Below, in pieces: positions 18,201 to 27,901 of a DNA stretch of 64,000 nt. Each line of letters begins with the position of its first letter. Position 1 is the first letter of the stretch. This DNA comes from Nocardia flavorosea. GTDB lineage: Bacteria; Actinomycetota; Actinomycetes; Mycobacteriales; Mycobacteriaceae. The stretch is taken from NCBI RefSeq assembly GCF_015477805.1, contig NZ_JADLQL010000002.1:806001-870000 (forward strand). Direction: 5' to 3'. The notes under the pieces were generated by a model. That model was not told the origin of the DNA, ran no database searches, and was given only the letters and a program-made list of their open reading frames with translations. Made by a program: the position numbers and the translations under genes.

Positions 18201-19814
18201 TCAGGGGGTGAGGCCGAGTCCCAGCTGCGGCCATATCCAGACCGCGAACGCGAGAAGTAGTGCCACCGACAACGGGGCGAGGACGGCGGAGTAACGCAGC
18301 AGATGTTCGGGCCGGAACCCCGCAACGGTGTCGGATGCGGCGAAAACCGCCATCGGTTTCGCCGAACTGGTCATGGTGTGGCAGAAACCGGCCGCCGCTG
18401 TCGAGACGAAGGCCGCGGTCGCGGCATCCACGCCGACCGCCGGGGCGGTGGCGACGATGATCGGCACGAGCACGGCCGAACGAGCCGAACGGGATTGGAT
18501 CATCAGATGCGCCGACAGGGATACGACCACGGTCAGCACCAGGAAAACCGCGCCGGCCGCGGATCCCAGTGAACGCACCGGGCCGAAGACGAGTCCGGCG
18601 AGCCACGCGGATGCGCCGCTGGTGGTGAGTGCGATACCCAGGCAGAGGGTGGCGGCCATGAACAACAACAACGTCCATGGAATGGTCTTCGCGGCCGCCG
18701 GCAGCGTGGTTGCGCCGATCTTCGGTGCGGTGGCGAGCAGGGCGCCGAGCACCGCGACGATCGCCGGGTCCACACCGTGCAGTCCCTCGGTGCACCACAA
18801 CACCACTACGACCGCGAGGATGCCGAGCACCCGGCGCTGGGGTGCGGACAGCGGGCCCCGCACATCCGACCCCGCTGCTTCGGCGAAGGCGCTCGCGGGC
18901 ACGGTGAGCGGTGTTCGGCGCTCGGTACGGTCGGCGAACAATGTGAGCGCGATCTCCGCGGCCAAATGCGACCACACCACCGCGAGCGGAAGACCGAGGA
19001 TCAGCCATTGCGCGAAGTGGTAGCCCGTTCCGGTGGCCGCCGCGACGATCTCGCTGGTGATCAGATGTGCGCCCGCGCCGAGCAGCGAACCCACCGCGGA
19101 GAACAAGATGACCGAGGGGATTCCCACCGCGAGCGCCAGCACCAGTTGGGGCCGGTGCCGCAGTACCGCGGCGAGGGCGAGGAAGACCGGGAGGGCCAGC
19201 GCGGCCCGGCCGGAGGTCGCCGGAATCGCGAAAGTCGTCACCAGCAGGACAGCGGTGAGCAGATGCATCAGTTGCCGCGGAGTCCGGGCGAAAGTGAGAA
19301 CCCGCGCGGCGATCCGTGCCGACAATCCCGTTGCGGTGACCGCCGCGGCGATCACGAACGATCCCACCAGCAGCCAGATCACCGAATCACCGAGGGTTCC
19401 GGTGAACGTCTCGGTATCGATCGGACCGGTGACGACGAGGGCCACTGCCGCGCCGAGTGCGATATAGGTGTCGGGGACCGGTGCGAAAATCCACATCCAG
19501 ATCGCGGCGACGAACACTACGAGCGTGATCAGCGCTTCGTGGCCGAGGTCACCGGCTGCCGCCGCGGCGAGAAAACCCAGGCATACGAGGATTCCCGCGG
19601 CCGCGGCCAGCATGGGCGCCCGGGCCGGCTCGCGTCCGGCCGGACCGGCCACCGGGCGTCGGCGCGGTACGGTCCGGAATTCGGTCGCTTTCCCGGCTTC
19701 CCGGCCGGAAACAACCGGGATTGCTGCCGTGTCCTTGCGCGGTGTCTCGATGGGGTCCTGCTTCACCGGCCACCGCCGGAAAACATCGGTGTCCTGCACG
19801 GCCGCCACAGGCAT
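18201..19814 (-). CDS. SLC13/DASS-family dicarboxylate-type transporter
   Basis: 537 residues: a hydrophilic, charged N-terminal 60 residues, then roughly 12 membrane helices. Repeated IWLLVGSFVIA and PWTLLLFMAATLCLG segments correspond to the two inverted halves of the divalent anion:sodium symporter family. These carry succinate, citrate, sulfate or similar anions. The start is uncertain: ATG 19814 is used because the frame further upstream overlaps the response regulator gene; GTG 19766 is an alternative. Its neighbours (glycerate kinase downstream, two-component system upstream) suggest a small organic acid such as glycerate as substrate; this is inference. Confidence 0.85.
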   Translation of the reverse strand: MPVAAVQDTDVFRRWPVKQDPIETPRKDTAAIPVVSGREAGKATEFRTVPRRRPVAGPAGREPARAPMLAAAAGILVCLGFLAAAAAGDLGHEALITLVVFVAAIWMWIFAPVPDTYIALGAAVALVVTGPIDTETFTGTLGDSVIWLLVGSFVIAAAVTATGLSARIAARVLTFARTPRQLMHLLTAVLLVTTFAIPATSGRAALALPVFLALAAVLRHRPQLVLALAVGIPSVILFSAVGSLLGAGAHLITSEIVAAATGTGYHFAQWLILGLPLAVVWSHLAAEIALTLFADRTERRTPLTVPASAFAEAAGSDVRGPLSAPQRRVLGILAVVVVLWCTEGLHGVDPAIVAVLGALLATAPKIGATTLPAAAKTIPWTLLLFMAATLCLGIALTTSGASAWLAGLVFGPVRSLGSAAGAVFLVLTVVVSLSAHLMIQSRSARSAVLVPIIVATAPAVGVDAATAAFVSTAAAGFCHTMTSSAKPMAVFAASDTVAGFRPEHLLRYSAVLAPLSVALLLAFAVWIWPQLGLGLTP

Positions 19815-19920
19815 TCTTGCGCGCCCGCGCGGCAGCGGGAATGCCGCGCGACGTACCGCCTTGTCCGGCAAGGCGCTGCCCCGCCCCCGGGCGGCCGGGC
19901 CTGCGCATTGTGTTCCGCTG

Positions 19921-20583
19921 TCACGAGAGCCGGTATCCCATCCCGCGTACTGTCTGCAGGCGCTGGGCGCCGATCTTGCCCCGCAGCGCCCGCACATAGA
20001 CATCGACCACGTTGGATGCGGGGTCGAAATCGTAGCCCCAGACCTGGCCGAGGATCTGCTCGCGGCTCAGCACCTGGTCGGGATGCCGCAGGAACACCTC
20101 GAGCAGGCCGAATTCCCGGGCTGTGAGGTCAACGGTCCGGCCGTCGACATGTACCCGCCGGGAGCGCAGGTCGAGGCCGAGACCGTTGTACGACAGGGCA
20201 GCCGACGGTGCGCCCGCGGCCGTATCGTCCTGGAGGCGCAGCCGGACCCTGGCGAGAAGTTCGGCGAACTGGAACGGTTTGGTCATGTAGTCGTTCGCGC
20301 CGCCTTCCAGCCCCGCGACCGTGTCGTCGACGCTGTCGCGGGCGGTGAGCACCACGACCGGGGTCCGCACCCCCTCCCCGCGCAGCCGGCGCAGCACGGT
20401 GAACCCGTCCATCGAAGGCAACCCGATATCGAGGATCACCATGTCGAAGGCACCGGAACGGGCCATCAGCAACGCGGTTTCGCCGTCGCTGACCTGCTCG
20501 GTGGTGTATCCGGCGGCCCGCAGACCTTTGCCGACGAACGACACGATGTGCACATCGTCCTCGGCGATCAGGATCCGGCTCAT
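19921..20583 (-). CDS. OmpR-family response regulator
   Basis: 220 residues: receiver domain with acidic Asp9/Asp10, phosphorylation site Asp52 in ILDIGLPSMDG and the conserved Lys in YMTKPF, then a winged-helix DNA-binding domain (LTAREFGLLEVFLRHP, REQILGQVWGYDFDP). It starts 3 bp after the stop of the histidine kinase gene, so the order is kinase first. It probably regulates the cluster from the kinase to the glycerate kinase. Most like the MprA/TcrA-type regulators of actinobacteria. Confidence 0.93.
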   Translation of the reverse strand: MSRILIAEDDVHIVSFVGKGLRAAGYTTEQVSDGETALLMARSGAFDMVILDIGLPSMDGFTVLRRLRGEGVRTPVVVLTARDSVDDTVAGLEGGANDYMTKPFQFAELLARVRLRLQDDTAAGAPSAALSYNGLGLDLRSRRVHVDGRTVDLTAREFGLLEVFLRHPDQVLSREQILGQVWGYDFDPASNVVDVYVRALRGKIGAQRLQTVRGMGYRLS

Positions 20584-20586
20584 CTG

Positions 20587-22170
20587 CTACCCCTTGCGTT
20601 CGTTCGGTTCGGCGTTGTCACGGTGTGCGGGATATGCCGGGTCGGCCGGCAGATCGAGACCGAAGGTGGCGCCGTCACCGGGCACGCTGCGTACCCAGGC
20701 CGACCCGTGGTGTGCGTCGGCGATCGCCCGTACGATGGCCAGGCCGAGCCCCGCGCCGGACCGCCGGTCCGCCCCGGAACTATCGGCCGGCCGGCCCCGC
20801 CGGAACCGCTCGAAGATCACCGGCGCATCCTCCGGCGCAACCCCCGGCCCCTGATCGGAGATCCACACCGACAGAGTGCGCTCCGGTTCGGCACCGGTGA
20901 GCCGGGATCCCAGCTGCACAGTGGTCCCGTCCGCCGAATGCGCGACAGCGTTGGCCGCGAGCTGCAACATCGCCTGGGTGACCCGCTGCGCATCGATCCA
21001 CGCGGTCCCCTCGGCCACTTCCATCAGATGCCAGCGTCGCTCCCCGAGTGGTTGCACCTTGGATTCGATATCCAGCATGGTCTGCGCGATATCGACCGGA
21101 CGGCGGACCACGAAATCCGGCTGTTCGGCCTTGGCCAGCATCAGCAGATCGGAGACCAGCCGCCCCATCCGGTTCAGTTCCGAATCGACGAGGGCCAGGG
21201 TGCGGCGCCGTTCCTCCGGATCCTCGGAGAGCAGTTCGAGATGCCCCCGGACCACCGTGATCGGGGTACGCAGTTCGTGACCCGCATCGTCGACGAACTG
21301 CCGCTGGGTCGTATAGGCGTGTTCGAGGCGGTCGAGCATATCGTTGAAGGTTTCCGCCAGCGCCGCGATATCGTCGCGTCCCTCCACCGGAACGCGGGCG
21401 GTGAGGTCCGTTTCGCCGATATCGGCGGCCACTGCCCGCACGGTGCGTACCGGCAGCAGGATGCGGCCGGCCACCAGATAGGCGACCCCGGTGGTCAGGG
21501 CCAGCCCGGCCAGCGAGACCGCGGCGATGGTGCGCATGGTCCGGTCGACACCCGCGCGGCCGATTTCGGTGAACGCGGCCACCACGAACGATCCCCGGTC
21601 GGCCGCGGATTCGACGTCGACCCGGCCCCACCGCATCTCACCGGCCGGGGAGTCGACGACCCCGGAGGTTCGTTCCGTCGCCGCGGTCGCGGTGAACAGG
21701 CCCGGATCACCGGCTACGGGCGCGGGCAGATTACCCCGGATACCGCCGAGCTGTCTGCCGTCCACGATCCCCACCATCACCTCGCCCTCGATCGGCGACT
21801 GACGCAGCAGATAGGTCTCCAGCAGCCTTTCCACCGATGTGAACGGTTGCGTGGTGGTCGGATCCACCCCCTCGGCGGCGAAGGTCCGGAATTCGTCGGC
21901 TTCCTGAGCGATATCGGCGTTCGCCCGGGTGTTCACATCGCGCAGTAGCAGATTGCGGGCGGTCACCAGCACCACGACCAGCAACAGGAAGGTCGTGAGC
22001 ATGATCCAGGCGGTGATCTTCCATCGGGCCGGCAACCGGGAGCCACGCCGACGGAGGATCCGCGGGCCGGCGGCTGCCGGGCGGTCGGCGGCGGTGATGG
22101 GCTCGGGTGTTGGTTGCCGCAGGGTCGGCTCCGTGGTGTCGGCGGGACGCGCGGGGTCGAGATCAATCAT
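20587..22170 (-). CDS. Membrane sensor histidine kinase
   Basis: 527 residues: cytoplasmic N-terminus (1-52), membrane helix 53-72, extracellular sensor region of about 140 residues, second helix 214-235, HAMP domain, phosphoacceptor His298 in DDAGHELRTPITVV, N-box LAANAVAHS, and ATP-lid motifs DQGPGV and GAGLGLAI. The ATG at 22170 is chosen because the upstream frame is an Arg/Pro-rich antisense-like stretch and because it overlaps the preceding small gene by 8 bp, giving translational coupling. Signal unknown; the coupled anchored Asp-tailed protein could help sense cations or the envelope. Confidence 0.92.
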   Translation of the reverse strand: MIDLDPARPADTTEPTLRQPTPEPITAADRPAAAGPRILRRRGSRLPARWKITAWIMLTTFLLLVVVLVTARNLLLRDVNTRANADIAQEADEFRTFAAEGVDPTTTQPFTSVERLLETYLLRQSPIEGEVMVGIVDGRQLGGIRGNLPAPVAGDPGLFTATAATERTSGVVDSPAGEMRWGRVDVESAADRGSFVVAAFTEIGRAGVDRTMRTIAAVSLAGLALTTGVAYLVAGRILLPVRTVRAVAADIGETDLTARVPVEGRDDIAALAETFNDMLDRLEHAYTTQRQFVDDAGHELRTPITVVRGHLELLSEDPEERRRTLALVDSELNRMGRLVSDLLMLAKAEQPDFVVRRPVDIAQTMLDIESKVQPLGERRWHLMEVAEGTAWIDAQRVTQAMLQLAANAVAHSADGTTVQLGSRLTGAEPERTLSVWISDQGPGVAPEDAPVIFERFRRGRPADSSGADRRSGAGLGLAIVRAIADAHHGSAWVRSVPGDGATFGLDLPADPAYPAHRDNAEPNERKG

Positions 22171-22648
22171 CGTCGTCGGACGGCCCGTCCGTGTCCGGCT
22201 GGTCGTCCGCGTCGTCGTCGAATCCGTCGTCGGCATCGTCATCGCCCTGTTGCGGCGCGGGTGCCGGAGCCGCCGGGGCGGGGGCCGGTGCAGGAGTCGC
22301 AGCCTCCGGGGCAGGAACGCCCGGAGCAAGCACGGCTGGGCCAGGTGCTGCAGGACCAGGCGCTGGGCCCGGGGACACGGGCACGGGCACAGTGCCGCCC
22401 GGCGCCGGCGGATCACCGGCCGAGCTCGGCCCCGCCGTCGGTACCGCGTCATCCGGCGCATCAGAGTTCTGTTGCTTCGGATCCGATCCGGCGTCCGGCG
22501 ACTCCGGCCCGTCCGGCGCCACACTCACCGAAACCGAGGACGGATCCAGATCCGGCTCCGGTGAACGGGTCAGGGCAAAGCTCACCAGCACCACGGCGGC
22601 GGCGCCCGCAAGCACAAGAGCGGCGGCGAAAGAACGAGAACCGGACAT
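22163..22648 (-). CDS. Membrane-anchored Pro-rich protein with Asp-rich tail
   Basis: 161 residues: one N-terminal hydrophobic helix (about 7-27), then a Ser/Pro/Ala/Gly-rich region of low complexity and a final 30 residues that are mostly Asp (the last four residues are all Asp). The orientation should place the tail outside the membrane. No domain is recognised. It overlaps the histidine kinase start by 8 bp and so is almost surely co-translated with it, which makes a sensing accessory role attractive but unproven. ATG 22648 is preferred to the GTG/ATG-like codon 18 bp upstream because the Ser/Arg-rich start abuts the helix. Confidence 0.65.
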   Translation of the reverse strand: MSGSRSFAAALVLAGAAAVVLVSFALTRSPEPDLDPSSVSVSVAPDGPESPDAGSDPKQQNSDAPDDAVPTAGPSSAGDPPAPGGTVPVPVSPGPAPGPAAPGPAVLAPGVPAPEAATPAPAPAPAAPAPAPQQGDDDADDGFDDDADDQPDTDGPSDDDD

Positions 22649-23170
22649 AACAGCCACTATGCCCAACCCTGATGACCCCGCCGTGAGGCGCAGATGAGGA
22701 TTTCTTCATCACGGACGCGAAGCGGCCGGCCGGACGATTCGACACTGTCTCGTCCGGCCGGCCGTTGTTCGTGGGCGCTGCCGTACCGATTCTCGAACGG
22801 TTACCTTTCGCGGTGCCGGACCGGCGGACTGTTCGCCCGGTCCGGCACTGAGCCGCCGGAAGAGCCGTACGGTGCGACGGCTGCCGACCGGACCGGTCAC
22901 CCCGCGAGACCGGTCCGATCGACGACGCCCTGCCCGTGGGCCGGTCTGCCACCCCGCGAGACAGACCGGCCCACCCGGTCGACCGGCTCCCCCGCCGCGC
23001 CGACCGGCCCCGTTCCCCCGTGGTGGTGCCGGATCCCCTCCCCGGTCACCGGACCACCACACCCCCGCGGATCCCCCACGTTTCCCCCGGATCCGTACTT
23101 TCCGGGATGCGTACCGGGTCCTCCCCAGGCACCGGTTCGCATCCCGCCCCCTCCTTCAACGGCGTCGCGA
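22649..23170. other. Intergenic stretch upstream of the sensor kinase cluster
   Basis: About 520 bp. It holds a perfect 15-bp inverted repeat at 22723-22764 (listed separately). Near 22690-22720 are CTCATC and CCTCAC repeats on the minus strand that could bind the response regulator. The remainder is Pro/Arg-coding chance sequence; no gene is supported. Confidence 0.45.
22723..22764. terminator. Long perfect hairpin between two minus-strand genes
   Basis: Perfect 15-bp stem: CGGCCGGCCGGACGA (22723-22737) and TCGTCCGGCCGGCCG (22750-22764), 12-nt loop. It is downstream of the hypothetical gene ending at 23171 and about 75 bp before the anchored-protein gene. It can act as a terminator or as a block to read-through into the two-component cluster. 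No T-run on the minus strand. Confidence 0.6.
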
Positions 23171-23587
23171 CTACTGGCAGGAGTCGAAAACGCCGAGCTC
23201 GGTGCGACCGTCCTTGATCAGGTATCCGGTCGCGTACAGTTCGGTGCTCGCCACCGGGTTCTCCCCGTCCGGCGCCAGCCATTGCACCTCCTGGGCCACC
23301 AGGTAGGCATTCGGGTCGTTGCGCAGGACGTCCGTTTCGGTGCCGTCCATCTCGGCGGGCTCGGTATCACCGGCCCGGCCCGTCTCCCATTCGCCCGCGC
23401 CGGCCAGGGCGCCCTGGGCAGAGTCGACGATCATCGTGCGGTACCGGATCTGCTGCTGTTCCCCGGGCCGGTAGCCGGGCTGCGCGTAGACGACGGGCGC
23501 GTCGATTTCGATCACGATCTCGTCGCCCGAATGGGTGCAGGTGGCCTGGCCTGCGAGGGCGAGTGCGGTGGACAGCTGGGTGATCAT
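23171..23587 (-). CDS. Hypothetical protein
   Basis: 138 residues, unrecognised. It is acidic, with two short strand-like segments (DEIVIEIDAPVVYAQPG and AYLVAQEVQWLAPDG), two cysteines (one near residue 17, one at the second last position) and no membrane segment. The ATG at 23587 is chosen for AGGAA 8-10 bases upstream; an ATG 48 bp earlier would add a Thr/Pro-rich leader. Single gene, divergent from the candidate micropeptide transcript that starts near 23690. Confidence 0.55.
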   Translation of the reverse strand: MITQLSTALALAGQATCTHSGDEIVIEIDAPVVYAQPGYRPGEQQQIRYRTMIVDSAQGALAGAGEWETGRAGDTEPAEMDGTETDVLRNDPNAYLVAQEVQWLAPDGENPVASTELYATGYLIKDGRTELGVFDSCQ

Positions 23588-23658
23588 CTTCGGGGTTCCT
23601 GTTCGCGGTGTGAGTGCCGGTGTGCTCTCCGGCATGACTCAACAATGCGACCCCGTAC

Positions 23659-23687
23659 TTGGCGCACCCTTAACGTGAACTTATAAC
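23659..23687 (+). promoter_or_regulatory. Candidate sigma-70-type promoter
   Basis: -35 TTGGCG (23659-23664) and -10 TATAAC (23682-23687) with exact 17-bp spacing, in one of the most AT-rich short stretches of this region. It points to the 23808 small ORF; transcription would begin near 23694. Confidence 0.5.
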
Positions 23688-23807
23688 GCTGGGAACACGA
23701 TCCGTCACAGTGCAATCAAGGTCGTGGCACGGGTTGTGCGGGTGTCCCGCCGGCCGGGTATCTGGGGCATCATGGAGGCATCCGCTACGACAAGAGTGGG
23801 AGTGTCG

Positions 23808-23867
23808 ATGGATACGTTGGTCCTCTGGGCGCTGGCCTGTGTGGTCTATTGGTTCGGCCTCCTGTAG
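23808..23867 (+). CDS. Possible 19-residue membrane micropeptide
   Basis: ATG at 23808 preceded at 6 bases by GGGAG. It encodes MDTLVLWALACVVYWFGLL, nearly all hydrophobic and long enough to span a membrane once. The frame is open upstream to an ATG at 23772, giving a 31-residue version. Support comes from context: a well-spaced promoter at 23659-23687 and a strong terminator at 23918-23955 bracket it with no other gene between. Function unknown. Such tiny hydrophobic ORFs also occur by chance. Confidence 0.4.
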   Translation: MDTLVLWALACVVYWFGLL

Positions 23868-23917
23868 CCGCGCCCGCACCGGCATCGTGACGGCACGGTA
23901 CGAGTGCCGAAGGGTGG

Positions 23918-23960
23918 GGCGCCCCTGACCGGTCCCGAGACCGATCAGGGGCGCCACATT
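23918..23960 (+). terminator. Terminator of the small transcript
   Basis: 17-bp stem with one mismatch (23918-23934 with 23939-23955), 4-nt CCGA loop, followed by ACATTT. It ends whatever starts near 23694 and isolates it from the hydrolase gene at 24024. Confidence 0.75.
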
Positions 23961-24023
23961 TCCGCGGCCGGTGCCCGCCCGGCGATACCGGCACTGCCGG
24001 CAACGCGGCGATAGTGTGTGCGC

Positions 24024-25370
24024 ATGGCGCGTTTCGGTGGGCTCCTGGCGGGGGTCGCGGCGGTAACACTGGTGGTGGGACACGTTTTCGCGGCTCAGGC
24101 ATACGCCGCGCCGGCGCAGGTCGAATGCGCGGTGAGTTCCGGCCGGCAACCGGAGCGGGCGCAACCGCAACAGGTGGGCCTGGACGCGCAGCGGCTGGCG
24201 GACGCATTGACCTTCGCCGGCAGCCGGAATCGCTTGAATGTGCAGGTATTCCGGCACAACTGCCTGGTGGGTGAGGGGCCTGCCAACGACCGGACCGGGC
24301 ACATCCCGTGGAATGTGTGGAGCGTGACCAAGAGTGTGGTCTCGCTGCTCACCGGGATCGCCGCCGATCGCGGACTGGTGGATATCGCGGCCCCGATCGA
24401 CCGCTATTTGCCGCCGGGACTGGGTGATGCCCGGCGGCGCGCGATCACGGTCGAGAACCTGCTCACCGAAACATCCGGTATGCGCACCGGCGTGGTGACC
24501 GAGGGCATCACCGGAGCTGTCCCCATCGATCCCAACAGCGCTGTCCAGGCGTTGGGCGTACCGCTGGATCACGAGCCCGGCACCGTGTTCACCTACAGCC
24601 AGCGCACCGTGGACCTGCTCTCTTACGTGGTGGAGCTGGCCGTCGGCGAACCGCTGCAGGAGTTCGCGCAGCGAGAACTGTTCACACCGTTGGGGATCGA
24701 ACGCAGTGATTGGTACTGGGCCCGGGACCGCAGCGGCCACACCTACGGATACGCGCATCTGCTGATCCCGCCGGACGATCTGGCCAAGCTCGGGCTGCTG
24801 GTGGCGAACAACGGCGACTGGGGCGGGCGGCAGATCGTCTCCGCGCAGTATCTGTCCCGTGCGACCACACCGTCACAGGCCAACCCGTGCTACGGCTATC
24901 TGTTCTGGCTCGGAGCGACCTGCGCGGAGAACCCGTCGTTCCTGCCACCGGATACCTACGCGATGTCCGGGATGGGATTGCAGAACGTTTTCGTCGTGCC
25001 GAGTCTGGACCTCGTGGTGGTGTGGACCGGCGTGTTCGGCAATGTCAGCAAGTACGGTCCGGCCGGGATCATCCAGAACTTCGAGGAATTGCCGCACGAG
25101 TTCTTCCGGCGATTGATGGCCGCGTTCCAGCAACCACCGGTCGCCGATCCGGGTCCTTACGCGGAACCACCGGTACAAGCGAACCCTGACGCCTACATCG
25201 ACACCGATATCCTGCTGGCGGTCTTCGGGATCGGCGATTCGGCCTATCCGGGCTGCGACGTATTCGCCTGCCTGAACGAACCGCTGGCGACCCCGTTCAC
25301 CGACGCGCCGCCGGACTGCGTGCTGCTGGCCTGCCTCGGAACAGATCCCCGAACCCCGGGAATCCACTGA
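24024..25370 (+). CDS. Exported beta-lactamase-fold serine hydrolase
   Basis: 448 residues. N-terminal signal-like helix (about 4-28, AQAYAAP cleavage region), then a class C beta-lactamase/D-peptidase fold with catalytic S-x-x-K at Ser100-Lys103 in WSVTKSVVSLL. The second motif reads YSQR rather than the usual Y-x-N, and the third site is SGMGLQ rather than K/H-x-G, so it is more likely an esterase or of altered specificity than a drug beta-lactamase. The C-terminal 90 residues with four cysteines are an extension. ATG 24024 is set by TAGTGT at 24012-24017, 6 bases upstream, a leaderless signature. Stand-alone gene. Confidence 0.8.
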   Translation: MARFGGLLAGVAAVTLVVGHVFAAQAYAAPAQVECAVSSGRQPERAQPQQVGLDAQRLADALTFAGSRNRLNVQVFRHNCLVGEGPANDRTGHIPWNVWSVTKSVVSLLTGIAADRGLVDIAAPIDRYLPPGLGDARRRAITVENLLTETSGMRTGVVTEGITGAVPIDPNSAVQALGVPLDHEPGTVFTYSQRTVDLLSYVVELAVGEPLQEFAQRELFTPLGIERSDWYWARDRSGHTYGYAHLLIPPDDLAKLGLLVANNGDWGGRQIVSAQYLSRATTPSQANPCYGYLFWLGATCAENPSFLPPDTYAMSGMGLQNVFVVPSLDLVVVWTGVFGNVSKYGPAGIIQNFEELPHEFFRRLMAAFQQPPVADPGPYAEPPVQANPDAYIDTDILLAVFGIGDSAYPGCDVFACLNEPLATPFTDAPPDCVLLACLGTDPRTPGIH

Positions 25371-25419
25371 GCCGCACTCCCCTCCCCGGCACGTCGGCCG
25401 CGCCGGGGAGGCAGATCCG

Positions 25420-26457
<1,038 letters not shown>

Positions 26458-27723
26458 TTATCGCCCCGTTCCGGCATGTACGACGGCGACCTCGTCGCCG
26501 CCGAGATCGAACGCGCGGTGCAGCACCTGCACGGCGTCGTCGAGTTCGGTGTCCTTGACCAGTACCGAGATACGGATCTCGGAGGTCGAGATGAGGTCGA
26601 TATTGATACCGGCCTCGGCCAGCGCCTCACAGAAGGTGGCGGTGACCCCGGGGTGGCTCTTCATACCTGCGCCGACCAGCGACACCTTGCCGATGTGATC
26701 GTCGTAGAGCACCTGCGAGAAGCCGATCTCCTCCTGGTGCCCGGCGAGCATCTCCACCGCCCGCTGACCGTCGGAACGGGGCAGGGTGAAGGTGATATCG
26801 GTCTTACCGGTCTCCACCTTGGAGATGTTCTGCAGGACCATATCGATGTTGATCTCGGAATCGGCGACCGCGCGGAACACCTTGGCGGCGTATCCGGGAA
26901 CGTCCGGTAGCCCGACCACGGTCACCTTGGCCTCGCTGCGGTCGTGCGCGACGCCCGTGAGGATTGCTTGTTCCAAGGGGATGTCCTCCATCGATCCGTA
27001 TACGTAGGTGCCCGGCTTGTCGGTATAGGACGAGCGCACATGCACGGGCACGTTGTAGCGGCGCGCGTATTCGACGCAGCGCAGCATCAGCACTTTGGAC
27101 CCGCAGGCCGCCATCTCCAGCATCTCCTCGTAGGAGACCTGCTCGAGCTTCTGCGCATCGTTGACTATGCGCGGATCGGCGGTGAAGACTCCGTCCACGT
27201 CGGTGTAGATCTCGCAGACATCGGCCTCGAGCGCGGCCGCCAGCGCGACGGCGGTGGTATCCGAACCGCCACGGCCCAGCGTGGTGACGTCCTTGCTGTC
27301 CTGGCTGACGCCCTGGAAACCCGCGACGAGCACGATCGTGCCCTCATCGAGAGCTTCCTGGACGCGACTGGGCGTCACGTCGATGATCTTGGCCTTACCG
27401 TGCACCGATGTGGTGATGACGCCGGCCTGGGAGCCGGTGAACGACCGCGCCTCGGCGCCGAGAGTGTGGATAGCCATGGCCACCAGTGCGTTGGAGATGC
27501 GTTCACCGGAGGTGAGCAACATATCCATCTCCCGCGCGGGCGGCGCGGGAGCGACCTGTTCGGCCAGGTCGAGCAGTTCGTCGGTGGTGTCGCCCATGGC
27601 CGAGCAGACCACGACCACATCGTGGCCTTGCTTCTTCGTCTCGACGATCCGTTCGGCGACGCGCCGGATCCGGTCGGCCGAGGAGACCGAGGATCCTCCG
27701 TACTTCTGGACAACGAGTGCCAC
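26458..27723 (-). CDS. ask: Aspartate kinase
   Basis: 421 residues. The kinase domain starts VQKYGGSSV and includes [16 protein letters not shown]; two C-terminal ACT domains carry feedback control by lysine and threonine in this family. It phosphorylates aspartate, the first step of the aspartate pathway. GTG 27723 is chosen for GGAGGA 10 bases upstream. In relatives an internal start yields a separate regulatory beta subunit made of the ACT part; I did not see a decisive internal ribosome site. A hairpin and a palindrome lie about 90-120 bp upstream. No lysine leader peptide was found. Confidence 0.95.
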   Translation of the reverse strand: MALVVQKYGGSSVSSADRIRRVAERIVETKKQGHDVVVVCSAMGDTTDELLDLAEQVAPAPPAREMDMLLTSGERISNALVAMAIHTLGAEARSFTGSQAGVITTSVHGKAKIIDVTPSRVQEALDEGTIVLVAGFQGVSQDSKDVTTLGRGGSDTTAVALAAALEADVCEIYTDVDGVFTADPRIVNDAQKLEQVSYEEMLEMAACGSKVLMLRCVEYARRYNVPVHVRSSYTDKPGTYVYGSMEDIPLEQAILTGVAHDRSEAKVTVVGLPDVPGYAAKVFRAVADSEINIDMVLQNISKVETGKTDITFTLPRSDGQRAVEMLAGHQEEIGFSQVLYDDHIGKVSLVGAGMKSHPGVTATFCEALAEAGINIDLISTSEIRISVLVKDTELDDAVQVLHRAFDLGGDEVAVVHAGTGR

Positions 27724-27807
27724 GAGGGGTCCTCCAATGTCGGCGAACAGGCGATCAGTGCATAAGCGTACCGAGCCCGGCGGGCTTGTTCCGGCAGTAT
27801 CCGCCCT

Positions 27808-27842
27808 GGCTGTGGAATAACACACAGCCGCGTGACGTCACG
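27808..27842 (-). promoter_or_regulatory. Hairpin and palindrome upstream of ask
   Basis: GGCTGTG (27808-27814) pairs with CACAGCC (27823-27829), and next to it is the 12-bp palindrome CGTGACGTCACG (27831-27842). Both are in the 178-bp gap upstream of ask. They may be operators or, for the hairpin, the terminator of a transcript from the neighbouring gene. Confidence 0.35.
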
Positions 27843-27901
27843 TTTACCGATGCGGGCAGCCGTCCGACGCGCGGTCGCCCGGACCTGCGCGGTCGCGGGT
27901 C

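Noticed and set aside
24024..25370. Drug-type class C beta-lactamase
   Set aside because: S-x-x-K is present, but the Y-x-N and K-T-G motifs are not; it is better called a serine hydrolase of this fold.
27724..27901. Lysine riboswitch or leader peptide upstream of ask
   Set aside because: The gap is only about 180 bp, has no Lys/Thr codon run, and shows only one simple hairpin and a palindrome.
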